Shown one piece after another: positions 6,675-8,187 of a stretch of 8,187 bases of DNA. Position numbers and translations under genes: made by a program. This DNA is from Candidatus Magasanikbacteria bacterium CG10_big_fil_rev_8_21_14_0_10_36_16 (GTDB taxonomy: Bacteria; Patescibacteriota; Patescibacteriia; Magasanikbacterales; UBA922): assembly GCA_002773185.1 (NCBI GenBank), contig PFBU01000067.1, positions 1 through 8,187 on the forward strand, read 5' to 3'. The notes under the pieces are model-generated. The model did no database searches and was not told the DNA's origin. It saw only the letters and a program-made list of their open reading frames with translations. Position 1 is the first letter of the stretch; each line of letters opens with the position of its first letter.

Positions 6675-8187
6675 CTAATTATCAAAAACCAAATCAATAA
6701 TGGTACTCGTGTTAGTGTCTATCAAACCCAAATCAACATTTTGAGAAATATAACCATCAGCTGTGATGTATAAACTATTATTTTGTTCATCAGGTATGTA
6801 AGAAAAGTAAGCTTGTCCAGGCAAACTACAACTCTTCACATAAAGTATATAAACCCCATAAACTGTTGGTGTGTATTGGACATCATCAGAGGTCAAAAAT
6901 AATTTATAACGCAAATATCTTTCACCATCATGTGCGACTGGTATATCTTTGTTACTGCTATCAAAATAAGTAGAGTTAGTACCATCAGGACCAATAAAAT
7001 TCCAACTTTCAGGAGTTGAGGTAACACTAGTAGCAATTTGAAATTTTATAGTAGTACTAGTAGGTTGGTCCTTGCGCCAATCAAATTTTATATAATCAAC
7101 ACTATCACTACCAAAATCAAAAGTGGCTGATTCCAACGTTCCATAAGAATTGTAAACATCTAAGGTCTCCTCATTCAACTGCAATGCAAAAGTACCATCG
7201 CCATTATCAAATTTATTTATATTTTCAACAGACCAAAAACCACTGCCATCATAGATTTGAGTACCTTCAACACTCCAATTTTCCTGACCAAAATAACCTA
7301 CACCAGTATAATCTTCAAAACTCTGGGAACCAGAAGTCAAATCCACTCTGGCATTTGGTATTGGCAAATTAGCATCACGCACTGTAACCAAAAGAGATTT
7401 TGTAGTACTGTTAGCAATGACAACGCTTACCGCCTGAGATGAATCAGCTGGAATATTTATTGGTTGGGACGGTATAGTACCCACAAGATTGTGACCATAA
7501 ATATTGGAAAAATTGTATTCTCCCCAATGTAAATTATTCAAGACAACTTGACCAGAAGAATCAGTGGAAACTGTCTCTTCATAATTATATCTATCTGGTT
7601 CTGTAGCCACAACTCCCCCGCCAGTTACGTCCAGAGAAACAATACCCACAGGATCACAAGCCGTATCAACAGTAGTCAAATTGATTTGAGAAGGTTTGTC
7701 TATTTGAAAATTAGCACTAGAGACCGTCTTGGAATTGACGGTAATGTGATATTTTTTTGGAATAGAAACGCCATACTCTGTAGAGGATACTGTACGATCC
7801 GAAGTATAACCAGTCGTACTCACACTTATCTGATAACACTGAAAACATGGCTCCACATCATAAACCTTAAGCATACCACTGTTGTCAGTCGTATCTGTCA
7901 TATCAATATCTATACCTGGGTCATTACTAACCACATAGACATCAACCCCTACCAAAGGTTGATCATTTGAATCAGTAACATTGACAAAGATGGCTCCAGA
8001 GTTGGAAGTGTCTTGAGGAAAATAAGAAGAAATATAAGTATAGATAGACATCACACTATGTTGTTGACAATTCAGACAAGTAACTTCCAAATAAACATAT
8101 TTATAGTCATTGGCGGTTGTGTCTGTGCCTGCTTCAATAGTACCATCACCTGGATCATCAATACTTCTAATACTTCTAGTAACTCGA
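6675..8187 (-). CDS. Large surface/pseudopilin-like protein with carboxypeptidase-regulatory (Ig-like) repeats, 5' end off window
   Basis: The frame is open to the right edge: 503 complete codons are visible and the start is missing. A TTG at 8090 could be taken as a start, but the 32 codons upstream read as protein (TRSIRSIDDPGDGT, DYKYVYLEVTC), so the gene is 5'-truncated by the window. Visible order (residue 1 = base 8186): a CxxC at 37/40; a first carboxypeptidase-regulatory-like beta domain at about 63-132 (GAIFVNVTD, DNSGMLKVYDVEPC, with a second CxxC at 114/117); a second at about 168-258 (TDSSGQVVLNNLHWGEYNF); a third that starts at 264-294 (KSLLVTVRDANLPIPNARVD) and resumes at about 452-501 (GQAYFSYIPD, ITADGYISQNV). 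Between the halves lies a roughly 155-residue beta domain (YIKFDWRKDQPTSTTIKFQI, RYLRYKLFLTSDDVQYTPTV) resembling a jelly-roll ligand-binding module. It lies 16 bases before the GspJ-like gene, so the missing N-terminus probably holds a prepilin signal; that is inference. Confidence 0.8.
   Translation of the reverse strand, partial: RVTRSIRSIDDPGDGTIEAGTDTTANDYKYVYLEVTCLNCQQHSVMSIYTYISSYFPQDTSNSGAIFVNVTDSNDQPLVGVDVYVVSNDPGIDIDMTDTTDNSGMLKVYDVEPCFQCYQISVSTTGYTSDRTVSSTEYGVSIPKKYHITVNSKTVSSANFQIDKPSQINLTTVDTACDPVGIVSLDVTGGGVVATEPDRYNYEETVSTDSSGQVVLNNLHWGEYNFSNIYGHNLVGTIPSQPINIPADSSQAVSVVIANSTTKSLLVTVRDANLPIPNARVDLTSGSQSFEDYTGVGYFGQENWSVEGTQIYDGSGFWSVENINKFDNGDGTFALQLNEETLDVYNSYGTLESATFDFGSDSVDYIKFDWRKDQPTSTTIKFQIATSVTSTPESWNFIGPDGTNSTYFDSSNKDIPVAHDGERYLRYKLFLTSDDVQYTPTVYGVYILYVKSCSLPGQAYFSYIPDEQNNSLYITADGYISQNVDLGLIDTNTSTIIDLVFDN

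Noticed and set aside
1114..7970. Plus-strand open frames within the minus-strand genes
   Set aside because: They are antisense shadows of well-supported genes, with no recognisable motifs or plausible start context.
8088..8090. TTG as the start of the large pseudopilin-like gene
   Set aside because: Upstream codons to the window edge are open and read as protein, so the gene is truncated by the window rather than starting here.
8161..8178. Perfect 9-bp tandem duplication (ATACTTCTA twice)
   Set aside because: It is coding (RSIRSI) and sits in what looks like a conserved stretch of this protein, so slippage need not be invoked.
1..8187. Recoding of TGA (as in Gracilibacteria/SR1)
   Set aside because: No in-frame TGA occurs in the supported genes and Gly and Trp use standard codons. 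TGA is unused as a stop, but six stops are too few to mean anything.

Overview
Organism. The window is AT-rich and every gene that can be supported lies on the minus strand, so transcription runs from base 8187 towards base 1. The gene content fits a Candidate Phyla Radiation (Patescibacteria) bacterium: Cys-rich proteins ending in two membrane helices of the T4SS-pilin type, a pseudopilin set with very large beta-rich ectodomains, a solute-binding lipoprotein without a visible transporter, and no Shine-Dalgarno sequence at any of the six visible starts. This placement is inferred from family knowledge; no rRNA or ribosomal marker is present. All six visible stops are TAA (4) or TAG (2).

Region 1, bases 8187 to 4647: a tight pilus or secretion cluster. 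A large pseudopilin-like protein (5' part off the window) carries several carboxypeptidase-regulatory/Ig-like domains. After 16 bases comes a 211-aa type II prepilin resembling PulJ/GspJ/PilW, and after 5 bases a 456-aa protein with a PilX/GspK-type N-terminus that lacks Glu5. Together they look like minor pseudopilins of a type IV pilus or type II secretion-like filament; no motor ATPase, platform protein or prepilin peptidase is visible.

Region 2, bases 4646 to 4477: a 170-base spacer. It holds a degenerate 8-bp tandem array, a long imperfect inverted repeat and a good candidate promoter (extended -10) for the next gene.

Region 3, bases 4476 to 1: galU (UTP-glucose-1-phosphate uridylyltransferase), then 11 bases later a Cys-rich T4SS-pilin-like protein. 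A 284-base gap follows, most of it a MITE-like imperfect inverted repeat (about 165 bp) with a locally GC-rich arm. Next come a family 1 extracellular solute-binding lipoprotein and, after only 3 bases, a second Cys-rich pilin-like protein that runs off the left edge. The theme is the cell surface: pseudopilins, nucleotide-sugar supply, Cys-rich membrane proteins and a binding lipoprotein. I do not see a demonstrably new defence or mobile system. The most unusual elements are the inverted-repeat element in front of the binding protein, the recurring three-Cys module shared by the two pilin-like proteins, and the domain insertion in the large pseudopilin.
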